From the NCBI GenBank assembly GCA_965660675.1, contig CBFIAU010000001.1, positions 1-64,000 on the forward strand: a DNA stretch of 64,000 bases, given 5' to 3'. Shown piece by piece: positions 54,566 to 63,909 of this stretch. The notes under the pieces are model-generated. The model did no database searches and was not told the origin of the DNA. It worked only from the letters and a program-made list of their open reading frames with translations. The stretch is from UBA12202 sp002691725 (GTDB lineage Bacteria > Pseudomonadota > Alphaproteobacteria > Puniceispirillales > UBA1172). The position numbers were made by a program, and so were the translations under genes. Every line of letters starts with the position of its first letter. Position 1 is the stretch's first letter.

Positions 54566-55408
54566 TTATATGTTGATAGCGTTAGATTTAGCGAGACGAT
54601 CAAAATCAATCAATGTTTTTATCAATGCCGGCATCGCATCCAGCGGGATCATATTAGGGCCATCGGAAGGCGCATTATCAGGGTCCTGATGGGTTTCCAT
54701 AAAAACACCAGCAACGCCAATAGCAACCGCCGCCCGTGATAAAGTCGGCACAAATTGCCGTTGACCCCCAGACGTGCCGCCCAAGCCTCCAGGTTGCTGA
54801 ACCGAATGAGTAGCATCAAAAATAACCGGATAGCCTGTTGCCGCCATTTGCGGTAAGCCGCGCATATCGGTGACTAAAGTATTATAGCCGAAACTTGTGC
54901 CGCGTTCGGTGATGAGAATATTTTGATTGCCCGTATCCGCAATCTTGCTCACCACATGCGCCATATCCCAAGGCGCCAGAAACTGACCTTTCTTGACATT
55001 AACGGCTTTGCCAGTTTTCGCCGCAGCAATCAGCAAATCCGTCTGCCGACACAGAAACGCCGGTATTTGCATGACATCAACAACAGCCCCAACCTCATCA
55101 CATTGCTCAGGCAGATGGATATCGGTTAGAACAGGACATCCGACTTGCTTTTTCACCTCAGCCAGAATAACTAAGCCTTGATCAAGGCCAAGCCCACGTT
55201 GTGATTTAAGAGACGTCCTATTCGCCTTATCAAAAGACGATTTATAAATAAAACCAATGCCTAAACTTTTGGTCATGGCATCTAGCGTTGACGCCATTTC
55301 AATGGCATGATCTCGGCCCTCAATAGCGCAAGGCCCAGCAATCAAAACCATAGGCAAATCATTGCCGATGGGATGCTCTCCTATCGAAATATGATGCTGA
55401 ATTGTCAT
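54566..55408 (-). CDS. kdsA: KDO-8-phosphate synthase
   Basis: Condenses arabinose 5-phosphate and phosphoenolpyruvate to KDO-8-phosphate for lipopolysaccharide inner core. It is 280 residues. Motifs are LIAGPCAIEGRDHAIEMA, YKSSFDKANRTSLKSQRGLGL, TDIHLPEQ and VFDATHSVQQPGG-type (here VIFDATHSVQQPGG). Its presence indicates a KDO-containing outer membrane. It lies between pyrG and eno. Confidence 0.96.
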   Translation of the reverse strand: MTIQHHISIGEHPIGNDLPMVLIAGPCAIEGRDHAIEMASTLDAMTKSLGIGFIYKSSFDKANRTSLKSQRGLGLDQGLVILAEVKKQVGCPVLTDIHLPEQCDEVGAVVDVMQIPAFLCRQTDLLIAAAKTGKAVNVKKGQFLAPWDMAHVVSKIADTGNQNILITERGTSFGYNTLVTDMRGLPQMAATGYPVIFDATHSVQQPGGLGGTSGGQRQFVPTLSRAAVAIGVAGVFMETHQDPDNAPSDGPNMIPLDAMPALIKTLIDFDRLAKSNAINI

Positions 55409-55412
55409 GGCT

Positions 55413-55442
55413 TTGTTGGTCCTATACTTGTTGGTCCTATAC
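55413..55442. repeat. 15-bp perfect tandem duplication at the pyrG/kdsA junction
   Basis: TTGTTGGTCCTATAC occurs at 55413-55427 and 55428-55442. The second copy includes the pyrG stop codon (55437-55439), the other lies in the spacer before kdsA, so the duplication lengthened the gap without harming either gene. Confidence 0.95.
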
Positions 55443-57065
55443 TAGACGAGAACGGTCACGCGCCGCTTTAATAAATCCACTAAATAAAGGATGCGGCTGA
55501 AACGGTCTTGATTTTAACTCAGGATGGAACTGTACTCCAATAAAAAATGGGTGATCCGTTCTTTCGATAATCTCTGGCAGTTGACCATCAGGGGAAAGCC
55601 CGGAAAAGATCAGCCCCTTAGCTTCTAGCATCTCTCGCCATGCGATATTAACCTCATAGCGGTGACGGTGACGCTCGCTGATATTCTTATCACCATAAAG
55701 ATCAAGCACCCGCGACCCCTCACCCAAAACACAATCATAGGCGCCTAAACGCATAGTGCCGCCAAGATCACTTTTATCATCACGCATGACTTGCGTATTG
55801 CCGCTGGTCCATTCGGTCATCAGACCAACAACCGGATTGTCGATCTTCCCAAACTCACTAGAGCTTGCCTCGCTCTGACCTGCCAGATTACGCGCCGCCT
55901 CAATGACAGCCATTTGCATGCCAAAGCAAATCCCAAAAAACGGCAAATCATTTTCACGAGCAAATTGGATAGCCTTGATTTTACCCTCAGACCCACGTTG
56001 CCCAAAGCCGCCCGGAACCAATATCCCATCCGCCTGTTTCAAGTCCGACATATCCGGGTTATCACCCTCAAAGCTCTCACTATCCACCCAGTTAAGACGC
56101 ACCATCACATTATTATCTAAGCCGCCATGGACAAGCGCTTCAGCTAAGGATTTATAACTATCAATCAAGCTTGTATATTTGCCAACAACCGCAATATTAA
56201 CTTCACCTTCGGGGTGCGATAAGCGCTGAACAATATCTTGCCAGACCAGCAAATCAGGCTCATTCAAGGGCAGATCAAAATGGCGGCAGATTTCCATATC
56301 CAGCCCTTCACGATGATAGACCAATGGCACATCATAAATACTGCTTGCATCAAGGGCGCTAATCACCGCTTCTTCGCGGACATTACAAAATCGGCTAATC
56401 TTTCTTTTCAGATCACCGGGAATATATTCGCTGCTTCGGCAAAGTAAAATATCAGGCTGAATCCCGACAGATTGCAATTCTTTAACCGAATGTTGTGTTG
56501 GCTTGGTTTTAAGCTCACCCGCGACATTGATATAGGGCAATAGCGTAACATGAAGAAAACAGGTCTTATGTTGCTCTAGCTCATATCCTAACTGACGGAT
56601 TGCCTCAAGAAAGGGCAAGGATTCGATATCACCAACCGTGCCGCCAATTTCAACTAAAACAAAATCTTCATCATCAAGACTAGATGTGACAAAGGTTTTA
56701 ATCGCATCGGTCACATGGGGGATGACTTGAATAGTCGCGCCCAGATAGTCCCCGCGTCTTTCCCGCGCCAACACATCTGAATATATACGGCCAGTGGTGA
56801 CATTATCAGATTGCTTAGCGTTAACACCGGTAAACCGCTCATAATGACCGAGATCAAGATCGGTTTCTGCCCCATCATCGGTAACAAATACCTCACCATG
56901 TTGCGTTGGGCTCATGGTGCCGGGATCAACATTCAAATAAGGGTCAAGTTTTCGGAGTCTAACCTTGTAGCCTCTGGCTTGCAACAAAGCGCCAATAGCG
57001 GCAGAAGCCAATCCCTTTCCAAGTGAGGAGACCACACCACCAGTGATGAATACGAAACGCGGCAT
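55437..57065 (-). CDS. pyrG: CTP synthase
   Basis: Makes CTP from UTP, ATP and glutamine. It is 542 residues. The synthase half opens with FITGGVVSSLGKGLASAAIG and has DPYLNVDPGTMSPTQHGEVFV. The glutaminase half has the catalytic Cys in FFGICFGMQMAVIEAARN and the HPELKSRPFQPHPLF His/Glu pair. It lies about 55 bp after the secG stop in the same direction. Confidence 0.97.
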   Translation of the reverse strand: MPRFVFITGGVVSSLGKGLASAAIGALLQARGYKVRLRKLDPYLNVDPGTMSPTQHGEVFVTDDGAETDLDLGHYERFTGVNAKQSDNVTTGRIYSDVLARERRGDYLGATIQVIPHVTDAIKTFVTSSLDDEDFVLVEIGGTVGDIESLPFLEAIRQLGYELEQHKTCFLHVTLLPYINVAGELKTKPTQHSVKELQSVGIQPDILLCRSSEYIPGDLKRKISRFCNVREEAVISALDASSIYDVPLVYHREGLDMEICRHFDLPLNEPDLLVWQDIVQRLSHPEGEVNIAVVGKYTSLIDSYKSLAEALVHGGLDNNVMVRLNWVDSESFEGDNPDMSDLKQADGILVPGGFGQRGSEGKIKAIQFARENDLPFFGICFGMQMAVIEAARNLAGQSEASSSEFGKIDNPVVGLMTEWTSGNTQVMRDDKSDLGGTMRLGAYDCVLGEGSRVLDLYGDKNISERHRHRYEVNIAWREMLEAKGLIFSGLSPDGQLPEIIERTDHPFFIGVQFHPELKSRPFQPHPLFSGFIKAARDRSRLV

Positions 57066-57121
57066 GGGAAATACTTATACCAATATAAAACTAAACTGCC
57101 TAGCCAAAGATTCTAATTATT

Positions 57122-57451
57122 TTACTGATCAGCAGGAAGCGCAGGAATTAAAGGGGTTGAGGATGAAGTTTCAGTTTCTTGCACGACTTCATCAAGAATT
57201 GATGATGTTACAGATGTCCTGCCGCTAAGAATCGCTAAAGTTATTGAGGTCGCAAAAAACCCAATCGCAAGAAAGGTGGTCACCCGGGTTAATAGATTAG
57301 CCGTGCCACGCGCGGTCATAAAGCCGCCGCCTTGACCACCGCCGCCACCACCGCCAATGCCAAGCCCGCCACCTTCGCTACGCTGCAATAAAATGACAAA
57401 GACAAGCGCTAGCGCTATAAGAATATGTATCGTTAAGAATAATGCTTGCAT
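57122..57451 (-). CDS. secG: Preprotein translocase subunit SecG
   Basis: Small accessory subunit of the SecYEG channel. It is 109 residues from ATG 57451 (MQALFLTIHILIALALVFVILLQRSEGGGLG); earlier in-frame starts at 57475 and 57487 add up to 12 residues. Two helices flank a glycine-rich loop (GIGGGGGGGQGGG) encoded by trinucleotide repeats. The Ser/Thr/Pro-rich C-terminal tail is short. Between tpiA and pyrG, the common order. Confidence 0.92.
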   Translation of the reverse strand: MQALFLTIHILIALALVFVILLQRSEGGGLGIGGGGGGGQGGGFMTARGTANLLTRVTTFLAIGFFATSITLAILSGRTSVTSSILDEVVQETETSSSTPLIPALPADQ

Positions 57452-57578
57452 GGTTTCAATCTTTCGTTTGACCATTCTATAATGCAAGGCGGCACAAACT
57501 TCCAGACAAAAATCAGAAAAATGAACGCCTTAATTTAATTTGGCATTTGATTTGGTATAATTTTGTATCTCCAAGACC

Positions 57579-58346
57579 CTAAGTCTGCACCGCCGCCTCG
57601 GTGATCGCGTTTATACTTTCAGCATTAAGACTTGCGCCACCAATTAGCAATCCATCCACCCCATCAATAGCCATGATAGACGCAGCATTATCAGCGCGCA
57701 CCGAGCCGCCATACAGAACAGCGAGATGGGCGGCGGCTATCGACCTGAGGAACCCTTTAATGGCCATATGCATATCCAATATATCCGCCTGACTCGCGGT
57801 TTGACCTGTGCCTATCGCCCATACAGGCTCATAAGCAATGGCAAGTCGGGTGAGATCAACATCATCAGGTAATGACGATTTCAGCATATCCAGAACAATC
57901 GTATCCGCCATGCCACTTGATCGCGCGTCAGCTGTTTCGCCAACACATAATATGACCGAAAGCCCGGCAGACTGTGCCGCCATGACTTTTTGGGCAATCA
58001 GATGATCATCTTCATGATGATGCTGGCGGCGTTCTGAATGACCAAGAATAACCCACTGACAGCCAGCATCGCTTAGCATTGCCGCCGATACATCGCCGGT
58101 AAATGCGCCGCCGCTTTCCCTATGACAATCTTGACCACCAACAGCAATATCGGACGCGCTAGCAACCGAATGAACGGCAGAAAGCAAGGGAAATGGCGGA
58201 AACACAATGCGCTGGACATGATTGCCGCCCTTAGCCGATAGCCCGTCTGATATCCCACAAGATATCCCACAAGATATCATGGCCGATATCAGATCATGCG
58301 CAGCGGTGCTATTCATATTCATTTTCCAGTTACAGGCAATGATCAT
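57579..58346 (-). CDS. tpiA: Triosephosphate isomerase
   Basis: Interconverts dihydroxyacetone phosphate and glyceraldehyde 3-phosphate. It is 255 residues from ATG 58346 (MIIACNWKMNMNS); an upstream in-frame start at 58376 is atypical. Catalytic His in ILGHSERRQHH, Glu in AYEPVWAIGTGQTA, and the phosphate loop LYGGSVRADN are present. A 12-bp duplication near the N-terminus (58249-58272) gives a repeated GISC peptide just after the first helix. Confidence 0.96.
   Translation of the reverse strand: MIIACNWKMNMNSTAAHDLISAMISCGISCGISDGLSAKGGNHVQRIVFPPFPLLSAVHSVASASDIAVGGQDCHRESGGAFTGDVSAAMLSDAGCQWVILGHSERRQHHHEDDHLIAQKVMAAQSAGLSVILCVGETADARSSGMADTIVLDMLKSSLPDDVDLTRLAIAYEPVWAIGTGQTASQADILDMHMAIKGFLRSIAAAHLAVLYGGSVRADNAASIMAIDGVDGLLIGGASLNAESINAITEAAVQT
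58249..58277. repeat. 12-bp tandem duplication inside tpiA
   Basis: GATATCCCACAA occurs at 58249-58260 and 58261-58272, followed by GATAT. It is frame-preserving and encodes ISCG twice in ISCGISCGIS. Confidence 0.9.
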
Positions 58347-58589
58347 AGAATATTCTTGCCGCCTCCATATAGACAAATAGAGTTCACTACAAATCGAGTT
58401 AGCTACTGGTCTAAACCATGAGTATAAACCCAGAGCGCGAACCAGCAGTGTTCGAAAACAGTTGGTTTAATCATGTATTTTTTAGTCTGATTTGATATCA
58501 TGACGCAACCGAAAAGCGTAACAGAGCCGTGACATTGGCGGTTTCTCATGCTAGGCAGAAATATAACGATCTTACATAAGGTGAATCTC

Positions 58590-60464
58590 ATGTTGCAAAT
58601 CCTTCGTGACGGTACAAAATCTAACTTAATGCGGGCGTTCCTGATGGTTCTGGTCGTTGGGTTTGGCATGTGGGGCATAGGCGATATTTTCCGCTCCAGC
58701 CCTTCTGATGAGGATGCTATTACGGTTGGTGATGTTACTATTTCAGCGCAAGAGGTTGCTGTCTATTTTGATCAAACGCGGAGATTCTATTACCCGAACC
58801 TCAATAATAATGAGGCAATCTCTGTCGGGTTGATGAATCAGATTATTGCTGAGATGGCTGAACGAGCGCTCTTTGATGCCGAAGCCTCACGCCTTGGCAT
58901 CACCGTTACTCGTGAAATGGCCAAAGACGCTATTCGCAGAAACCCCATGTTTCTTGATGATGCAGGGCAGTTTGATCCGCTTTTATTCAGGGATATTCTG
59001 GCCAGCCGTGGCATGACAGAAACTGAATTAGTGGCCAGTATTGCCTATTCAGAACGCCGCAATCAGATTATCGCGGCGATTGCGTCAGGGGCTGATTATT
59101 CTCCTGCGCTGGCGAAAAGCATGGCGCAGTGGCTAGCGCAGAAACGCCAGATATCTTATGCTGAGTTAATCATAAACCCGGATAATATCGCTGATCCAAA
59201 TGATAGCGCATTAGCGACCTGGTATTCTGAAAACGCCAGCACATTTGATGCACCAGCAATTAGGAGCGTTACTGCGGCTGTCTTATCGCCTGATATTTTT
59301 ATAAATGAAATCAATATATCAGATGATGAAATTAATAGCATTTATGAAGCAAGAAAAGACACTTTATCGGTTCCTGAACGGCGCAATTTTTATCAAATTG
59401 TGTTTGCTGATAGCGCACAAGCTAATGCCGCTTATGATCGGATTACTGGCGGTGAAAATTTACCTGCTGTTGCTAATGATATGCTCGGTGATAGCGCCGA
59501 TGATATTACATTCACCAATATTGCCCGTGATGATTTGCCCGAAGATTTGGCCGATATTGTGTTTGCTGCAACGCAAGATCAACTGACGATGCCTGCCGCA
59601 ACGCCGTTTGGAATTTATCTCTTTATGGTGACCGATATCGCGCCCGCAGAAGTACCGCAATTAGCGGATATCAAGACCGCTCTTGCTGATGAGATCAAAA
59701 CCGAAACCGCGATTAATATGGTTTATGATCGGCTCCAGCTTTTTGAGGCGGCACAAGCGGCTGGCGCAACATTAGAAGAAGCCGCTATGGACGCAGGGGC
59801 AGAGGTTTTAACAATCCCTGCCCTCACCAAAACAGGGCGTGATAGCGATGGCCAGTGGCTGGAAGGCATCTCATCCAGCACAGCGTTTCGATCAACCGCA
59901 TGGCAGCAGGAAATTGGCGTGCCTAGCCTGTTGATCACGGATGAGAATATTACATTTTTCGCCTTGCGTGTTGATAGTGAAACCGATACCAGATCGCGTG
60001 ATTTATATGAAGTAAGAGAAGCCGCCATTGCCGCATGGAGACGCGAGCAAGCCATATCAGAGGCGCGACAAAGCGCCGAAGCGATCATTGCCGCCTCACA
60101 GTATGAACAGGCAATCGCTGATCTTGGTGTTGAATTGATAGCCTCACCTGAGTTTCTGCAAAACGGCAGTGGCCTTGATCACGAAGCAGCAAGCCTTATC
60201 GCCTCTGCCAGCTTTGCCATAAATGCTGGTGATCGGACGATTGTTGAAACTGGCGGTGATAAGGTCATCGTGCTGAAAATGGATGCTGTGATTGACGGTG
60301 ACGAGGAAGCTATTGCCCTTCGCACTGAGCAAATTCTGACTGAATTTACAAGTCATATCGCCGCTGATAGTGAAGCCGCTATCGCGTCTGGATTGCAGTC
60401 TATTCACAGCGTTAACGCCAATCCTAATGCCGCTATCAGATTGCTGATAGGATCGACAAATTAA
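58590..60464 (+). CDS. ppiD: Peptidyl-prolyl isomerase PpiD-like periplasmic chaperone
   Basis: Membrane-anchored SurA/PpiD-type folding factor. It is 624 residues from ATG 58590, which has AAGGTGA 6 nt upstream; an earlier in-frame start at 58548 adds 14. A single N-terminal helix (LMRAFLMVLVVGFGMWGIGDIF, about 13-34) anchors it, then a SurA_N-like chaperone domain, a parvulin domain (SVPERRNFYQIVFADSAQANAAYDRI), and a long C-terminal helical part. Divergent from tpiA; its stop overlaps the trpE start (TAATG). Confidence 0.9.
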   Translation: MLQILRDGTKSNLMRAFLMVLVVGFGMWGIGDIFRSSPSDEDAITVGDVTISAQEVAVYFDQTRRFYYPNLNNNEAISVGLMNQIIAEMAERALFDAEASRLGITVTREMAKDAIRRNPMFLDDAGQFDPLLFRDILASRGMTETELVASIAYSERRNQIIAAIASGADYSPALAKSMAQWLAQKRQISYAELIINPDNIADPNDSALATWYSENASTFDAPAIRSVTAAVLSPDIFINEINISDDEINSIYEARKDTLSVPERRNFYQIVFADSAQANAAYDRITGGENLPAVANDMLGDSADDITFTNIARDDLPEDLADIVFAATQDQLTMPAATPFGIYLFMVTDIAPAEVPQLADIKTALADEIKTETAINMVYDRLQLFEAAQAAGATLEEAAMDAGAEVLTIPALTKTGRDSDGQWLEGISSSTAFRSTAWQQEIGVPSLLITDENITFFALRVDSETDTRSRDLYEVREAAIAAWRREQAISEARQSAEAIIAASQYEQAIADLGVELIASPEFLQNGSGLDHEAASLIASASFAINAGDRTIVETGGDKVIVLKMDAVIDGDEEAIALRTEQILTEFTSHIAADSEAAIASGLQSIHSVNANPNAAIRLLIGSTN

Positions 60465-61972
60465 TGCATATTCTGCCAAATGAAAGTGATATAAAAGCTC
60501 AGCTTACTGAGGGCAAGACGGTTTTGTTGCATACAGAGCTTGTCGCTGATCTGGAAACGCCTGTTTCGATCATGCTGAAACTCGGCATTGATGAGCCGTA
60601 TCACTGTTTGCTTGAATCAGTTGAAGGCGGTGATGTTCGTGGCCGATTTTCAGTGATTGCCCTCAATCCAGATTTGATCTGGACTGTCCGTGGTGAGGAT
60701 ATCACGATTGAAGATGGTAAAGGTCAGATTATAGCCACCGAAAAAGGCTCAGCCTTTGACTCACTGCGGCGATTAATGGCTGATACTGCGGTCGATATCC
60801 CTAAAGATTTGCCGCCAATGTCGACCGGGTTATTTGGCTATTTTGGCTATGAGATGATCCAGTATATGGAAAATATTCCAAGCACTAATCCCGATGAGCT
60901 TGGAACACCTGATGCTTGTCTTATGCGGCCGTCAGTAGTGGTGATTATTGATCGGCTGAAAGACAGCTTGCGTATCATTACCCCTATCCGCCTTGATCAG
61001 ATTGATAAAACCGCTATTGATGACGCCATTGGCGACGCCATTAGCTTGGGGCATCAGCGCCTCCATGCAATTATTGAAAAGCTTAACAAATCAACATCAT
61101 CACAGCAGAAGCCCAGCGATCATGCGCCATTGCCAGATGTGACCACCAATATGCCAAAATCAACCTATTTGGGCATGGTCAAAAAGGCCATTGAATATAT
61201 TAAAGCAGGTGATATTTTTCAGGTTGTGTTATCGCAGCGGTATTCGGTGCCTTTTTTCAAAAAACCGTTCACACTTTACCGGTCGCTAAGACGATTAAAT
61301 CCATCTCCATTTTTGATCTATTTTAATATGGGTGGCTATTCTCTGGTTGGGTCAAGCCCTGAAATTCTGGTGCGTCTGCGTGATAGCAAAGTGACCATCA
61401 GGCCAATCGCCGGCACAAGGCCGCGTGGCAAAACCCCTGAAGAAGATCAGGAATTAGCCATAGATTTATTGGATGATGCCAAAGAACGTGCCGAACATTT
61501 GATGCTGCTTGATCTTGGCAGAAATGATGTTGGTCGCGTATCAAAACCCGGATCAGTGAAAGTGATCGATCATTTTCATATCGAACGCTATAGCCATGTC
61601 ATGCATATCGCATCAGAAGTACAAGGTCAGATAAGGTCTGAGCTAGATGCTATTGATGCCTTAAAGGCTGGCTTTCCGGCAGGCACTCTGACGGGCGCTC
61701 CTAAGATACGTGCCATGGAAATTATTGATGAGCTGGAACCCACTCGCCGGGGGCCTTATGGCGGTGCTGCGGGATATATTTCGGGTAACGGCGATATGGA
61801 TACATGCATTGTTTTAAGAACGGCTCTCGTTAAAAATGACATGCTCTATATACAAGCTGGCGCTGGTGTCGTTTATGACAGTATCGATGAAAATGAATAT
61901 CAGGAATGTGAAAATAAAGCGATGGCAGTGATCAGAGCTGCTGCCGAAGCAGTCGAAATGCCAGAGGACTGA
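60464..61972 (+). CDS. trpE: Anthranilate synthase component I
   Basis: Converts chorismate and ammonia to anthranilate, the first tryptophan step. It is 502 residues. The feedback site region LLESVEGGDVRGRFS-type is present (here CLLESVEGGDVRGRFSVIAL), and the chorismate-binding core IAGTRPRGKTPEEDQEL, LLDLGRNDVGRVS and FPAGTLTGAPKIRAMEII follows. No trp leader with Trp codons precedes it; it starts within the ppiD stop, so it is expressed with ppiD. trpG is not in the window. Confidence 0.96.
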   Translation: MHILPNESDIKAQLTEGKTVLLHTELVADLETPVSIMLKLGIDEPYHCLLESVEGGDVRGRFSVIALNPDLIWTVRGEDITIEDGKGQIIATEKGSAFDSLRRLMADTAVDIPKDLPPMSTGLFGYFGYEMIQYMENIPSTNPDELGTPDACLMRPSVVVIIDRLKDSLRIITPIRLDQIDKTAIDDAIGDAISLGHQRLHAIIEKLNKSTSSQQKPSDHAPLPDVTTNMPKSTYLGMVKKAIEYIKAGDIFQVVLSQRYSVPFFKKPFTLYRSLRRLNPSPFLIYFNMGGYSLVGSSPEILVRLRDSKVTIRPIAGTRPRGKTPEEDQELAIDLLDDAKERAEHLMLLDLGRNDVGRVSKPGSVKVIDHFHIERYSHVMHIASEVQGQIRSELDAIDALKAGFPAGTLTGAPKIRAMEIIDELEPTRRGPYGGAAGYISGNGDMDTCIVLRTALVKNDMLYIQAGAGVVYDSIDENEYQECENKAMAVIRAAAEAVEMPED

Positions 61973-61974
61973 TT

Positions 61975-62958
61975 TTGGGTGTTGTTAATAGGTGTGTTTT
62001 GTCTTGGTTTTTAAGGGCAGTGCTTTTAAGGGTGGTTTCGGCATGTATTTTGGCTTTGTCGTCAGCATCTCTATACGCGCAATCAGATGATCAGACCTAT
62101 CCTACGACTATCCATCCAACCATCAATAAAGGCCAGATTGGTGAACAATTAGCCATTTGCTCAGCTTATGCTTCGATGATGGAAAATGTAACCATCATTG
62201 AGCTTAAAATCCGTGATATTTGGCGTCAGCGTCAGATCATGCTATCCGATGAGCTGAGGCAACATTTGATCAATCATTCCAATCAATCTGTATTAGAAAT
62301 CGATATTCGCTATATTATCGACAGTAAGGCAACGTGGTTGTCTCATCATATCTTTTTCCCTGATCCTGAAGGCTATGGCGTTGTTAATGCCTCCCAACAA
62401 CATACGGTCAAGCAATATGTCATGTCATTTTGCCCGCCGCTTTATGACAAAATTGATTTGCAATTCGCAGAAGCTAAAGGGGTCGTAGAGCCGGGCTCAC
62501 CATTGACCATCATGACCGAGAATAAATGGGGTAATGGCATGATTAACACAAGACAGGATGAGGAGAGTGATAAGCCTGATGTGAGTGAAGACCCCAATGC
62601 TGATGCCAGTGCCAATGCCAGTGCCGATGCTGATGCCAATGCCGATGCCGATGCTGATGTCACTAATCAGGCACAGGCGCCCCCAACAGCGACGCAATCA
62701 TCATCACCAAAGGCAATGATTATTCAAATTGCTGCCTATATAAAACGCAATCATGCGGAAAGAGGGATGATACATTTTGAAGATATTTTGGCAGACATTA
62801 CCCCACCTGTTATTTTGCAAATCGAAGAACCTACTGGCGATAATGGCGAAGTATTTTATCGTATTACTACAATCCCCATGCTGCCTGATGAGGCCACACT
62901 GGCATGTAATAACATGAAGAAAAAGCAAATAGGTTGTATTATTCGGCTACTGGAATAA
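61975..62958 (+). CDS. Exported SPOR-like domain protein with Asn/Asp/Ala repeat linker, unknown function
   Basis: A 327-residue predicted envelope protein. The signal peptide covers about residues 1-35 (LRVVSACILALSSASLYA, then QS). A unique domain with four Cys follows (to about 190), then a low-complexity linker at about 208-230 built of N/D/S-A dipeptides, and a C-terminal part (from about 247) reading MIIQIAAYIKRNHAERGMI and ATLACNNMKKKQIGCIIRL, which resembles a SPOR peptidoglycan-binding domain. The start is TTG at 61975 with AGAGGA 6 nt upstream, only 2 nt after the trpE stop; a GTG at 62020 is possible. The SPOR match is moderate; function unknown. Confidence 0.6.
   Translation: MGVVNRCVLSWFLRAVLLRVVSACILALSSASLYAQSDDQTYPTTIHPTINKGQIGEQLAICSAYASMMENVTIIELKIRDIWRQRQIMLSDELRQHLINHSNQSVLEIDIRYIIDSKATWLSHHIFFPDPEGYGVVNASQQHTVKQYVMSFCPPLYDKIDLQFAEAKGVVEPGSPLTIMTENKWGNGMINTRQDEESDKPDVSEDPNADASANASADADANADADADVTNQAQAPPTATQSSSPKAMIIQIAAYIKRNHAERGMIHFEDILADITPPVILQIEEPTGDNGEVFYRITTIPMLPDEATLACNNMKKKQIGCIIRLLE
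62596..62661. repeat. Hexanucleotide [GA]ATGC[CT]-type repeat encoding N/D/S-A linker
   Basis: About 11 consecutive 6-bp units of the kind GATGCC, AATGCC and AGTGCC run through 62596-62661. They encode NADASANASADADANADADAD, an acidic low-complexity linker. Units are multiples of 3 bp, so length can change without frameshift. Confidence 0.85.
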
Positions 62959-62994
62959 ACTAAATGACTTATTCCCTCAAGTCCGAGTCATGAC

Positions 62995-63909
62995 ATGATC
63001 ATTCTTGAATGGTGGGTTATCGCCACCATAATCGCCGCTTTAACACAAACCTTACGAAGTGCTGTTCAGCGCCAAATGAAACCTGTTTTGGGTGATGATG
63101 GCGCAAGTTATATCCGTTTTCTCTATGCCCTGCCCTTTGCTTGGCTGGTTGTTATCACCTATCAACAGATGACCGATATAGAAATACCCACAACGACGCT
63201 ATGGTTCTGGATATGGGTTTTATTAGCTAGTGTGACGCAGATCATCTTTACCGTTCTGCTGATCCGGATTTTCTCGCGGCGAAGCTTTGCCGCTGGCACA
63301 GCGTTTTCAAAAACAGAAGTTCTGCAAGCGGCAATATTGGAAACGATTATATTAGGGGTCATGGTATCGCTATTGACGGGCTTAGGCATTATTTTTGGCG
63401 TTGTTGCCGTGGTTATACTGGCCTTTGCCAAATCAGCCCTTACCCGCGATGAAATATTGAAATCATGCTTTTCCAAAACCTCTGCCATAGGGTTGGCTAG
63501 CGGCACTTTTCTTGGTCTTGCAACGGTTTGTTATAAGGCGGCGGCGGTATCGCTTATCAGCGATGATCTGTTTATGCGCGCGGTCTATACAGGCGGCATA
63601 GCCACCACTATTCAAGTGCTGGCGATGGGTGCATGGATGCTTATCTTTACGCGCCAGCAATTTGTCGCATGTTTTGTTAACTGGCGAGGATCAATAGGCG
63701 CTGGATTTTTTGGGGCGGTGGCAACTATTGGTTGGTTCACCGCCTTTATGCTTCAGACTGTGGCATCTGTTCGTGCGGTTGGACAAGTCGAATTATTGAT
63801 CACCCTTGCGATTTCTATACTTTGGTTTAAAGAAAAATCTAATCGCATTGAAATCATTGCCATTCTCTTATTAACCTTATCAATTGTCATGGTATTGCTG
63901 GGCTCATGA
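62995..63909 (+). CDS. EamA/DMT-superfamily transporter
   Basis: A 304-residue inner-membrane protein with about ten helices in two EamA halves, the second opening with SKTSAIGLASGTFLGLATVCYK. It is only distantly like the EamA protein at 23037. A C-terminal SILWFKEKSNRIEIIAILLL is the usual second-repeat end. Substrate unknown. The stop TGA overlaps the ATG of the next gene (ATGA). Confidence 0.82.
   Translation: MIILEWWVIATIIAALTQTLRSAVQRQMKPVLGDDGASYIRFLYALPFAWLVVITYQQMTDIEIPTTTLWFWIWVLLASVTQIIFTVLLIRIFSRRSFAAGTAFSKTEVLQAAILETIILGVMVSLLTGLGIIFGVVAVVILAFAKSALTRDEILKSCFSKTSAIGLASGTFLGLATVCYKAAAVSLISDDLFMRAVYTGGIATTIQVLAMGAWMLIFTRQQFVACFVNWRGSIGAGFFGAVATIGWFTAFMLQTVASVRAVGQVELLITLAISILWFKEKSNRIEIIAILLLTLSIVMVLLGS

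Noticed and set aside
55791..56157. Open frames antisense to pyrG, and similar antisense frames across most genes
   Set aside because: They are shadows of strongly conserved coding sequences on the other strand, without RBS or recognisable domains.
58347..58589. Possible RNA gene between tpiA and ppiD
   Set aside because: I looked for cloverleaf arms, a TTCGAAT-type loop and a CCA end and found no consistent tRNA fold; the region is best seen as divergent promoters.
60400..60470. A trp attenuator or leader peptide before trpE
   Set aside because: trpE starts inside the ppiD stop codon; there is no room or Trp-codon run for a leader.
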